Shown here piece after piece: positions 11,736 to 12,243 of a DNA stretch of 12,243 nt (within the stretch, counting starts at the first letter, position 1; the number at the start of each line of letters is the position of its first letter). Source of the DNA: Thermococcus sp. (GTDB lineage: Archaea > Methanobacteriota_B > Thermococci > Thermococcales > Thermococcaceae); contig JAGHBN010000001.1 in NCBI GenBank assembly GCA_021160985.1, positions 1 to 12,243 of the forward strand, written 5' to 3'. Made by a program: the position numbers and the translations under genes. The notes under the pieces were generated by a model. It saw nothing but the letters and a program-made list of their open reading frames with translations. It was not told the DNA's origin and searched no databases.

Positions 11736-12243
11736 TTTGTTTTGTGATGGTGTTCTCAAAGTCCCTCAAGTCGAAGGCCAGCTCAAGGTTTTCTTTCCCC
11801 TCAATCCTTTTCGCGATTATTCCGAAATGCTTCTCGTAATCTTCAAGTCCAACGAGTTCGCCCTTTTTCTCAAGGCGTTTCAGAACCTTTTCGGCCTCTC
11901 TTGACGTTAAATCGCTCCACTTGACTTCAACAAAGAGGGCCTTTTTTGAACTCTCATTCAGGGCCACCACGTCGATCTCCTCTCCTCTGTGCCACCACCT
12001 TCCAATCTTCGTGAAGCTGAAGGGCAGGAGGTTTCTTCTGTTCGCCTCAATCAGGAACTCCCTCGCGATCCCTTCGAATGGCTTTCCAATGAATGTGTTG
12101 AAGTTCCTATCAAAATCCTCGATTGCCGCCTCGACGAAGTTCCCCTCAATCTCCTCGTAGTATGGGTTCACGAATCTTGACCAGAAGAGGAAGTAGTTGT
12201 CGGCTATCTCGTAAATTCCCCTCTTTCCGAACAGGGGCGTTAC
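11719..12243 (-). CDS. Archaeal ATPase with DUF234 C-terminal domain, C-terminal part only
   Basis: The minus-strand frame is open through the right edge, so the first part of the gene lies outside; 174 codons and a TAA are visible. The visible part opens with GIYEIADNYFLFWSRFVNP, the signature that follows the P-loop ATPase (PF01637) region in the large archaeal ATPase/DUF234 family. The DUF234 domain (PF03008) resembles a PD-(D/E)XK nuclease: GKPFEGIAREF (53-63), GEEIDVVAL (88-95, Asp91) and FVEVKW (104-109, Glu106 and Lys108) line up with the nuclease core. These proteins are numerous in Thermococcales and their role is not settled; some have been linked to mobile elements or defence. A GTG at 12171 could be taken as a start, but the sequence upstream of it is plainly part of the same protein. 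Confidence 0.9.
   Translation of the reverse strand, partial: VTPLFGKRGIYEIADNYFLFWSRFVNPYYEEIEGNFVEAAIEDFDRNFNTFIGKPFEGIAREFLIEANRRNLLPFSFTKIGRWWHRGEEIDVVALNESSKKALFVEVKWSDLTSREAEKVLKRLEKKGELVGLEDYEKHFGIIAKRIEGKENLELAFDLRDFENTITKQTSPKS

Overview
The window looks like a chromosomal segment of a hyperthermophilic euryarchaeon of the order Thermococcales (Thermococcus or Pyrococcus type). Several things point that way: an ADP-forming acyl-CoA synthetase alpha subunit, a DUF211 protein between two ArsR-like regulators of which one closely resembles Pyrococcus horikoshii PH1932, a bifunctional NAD(P)H-hydrate repair enzyme, an archaeal ATPase with a DUF234 tail, TATA/BRE-type promoters and strong GGAGGTGA ribosome binding sites. 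No rRNA, tRNA, CRISPR array or transposase was seen.

Left part (1-2958, plus strand). Four small membrane proteins (the first cut by the window edge) appear to form an A-B-A'-B' tandem duplication of a two-gene unit. They are followed by nnr (1516-2958), a complete metabolite-repair enzyme.

Middle part (about 2979-7440, plus strand) is an accessory, more AT-rich region of secreted and membrane proteins, most of them damaged. 2979-3603 is a secreted two-domain protein broken by a frameshift and a stop. 3838-4716 is an intact secreted protein with a glycine-zipper-like hydrophobic segment and a Trp-rich tail, followed by a small membrane protein (4727-5044). 5146-5535 (one in-frame TGA), 5536-6028 (one extra T in a T run) and 6057-7014 (an 8-bp tandem duplication plus one missing T) are broken genes whose reading frames can be restored on paper by single simple changes. 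The 6057-7014 gene is a diverged relative of 3838-4716 but shares a nearly identical 72-bp leader and signal-peptide sequence, and it too is followed by a small membrane protein (7072-7440). The repeated layout 'secreted protein plus small membrane protein' is the most interesting uncharacterised system here. An archaeocin-like toxin/immunity pair is one possible reading, but this is inference only.

Right part (7489-12243). Three minus-strand genes form a compact operon, HTH regulator - DUF211 - HTH regulator (8953 down to 7489), divergent from an acyl-CoA synthetase (ADP-forming) alpha-subunit gene (9144-10556). The shared 190-bp intergenic region holds TATA-like elements and a perfect 15-bp palindrome that may be an operator. 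The rest is a membrane-anchored extracellular protein (10680-11693), convergent with the C-terminal part of an archaeal ATPase/DUF234 gene that runs off the right edge.

Genes on both sides of the damaged region are intact, so the lesions are concentrated in the accessory region. Homopolymer sequencing error could explain the T-run lesions, but not the 8-bp duplication or the nonsense codons.
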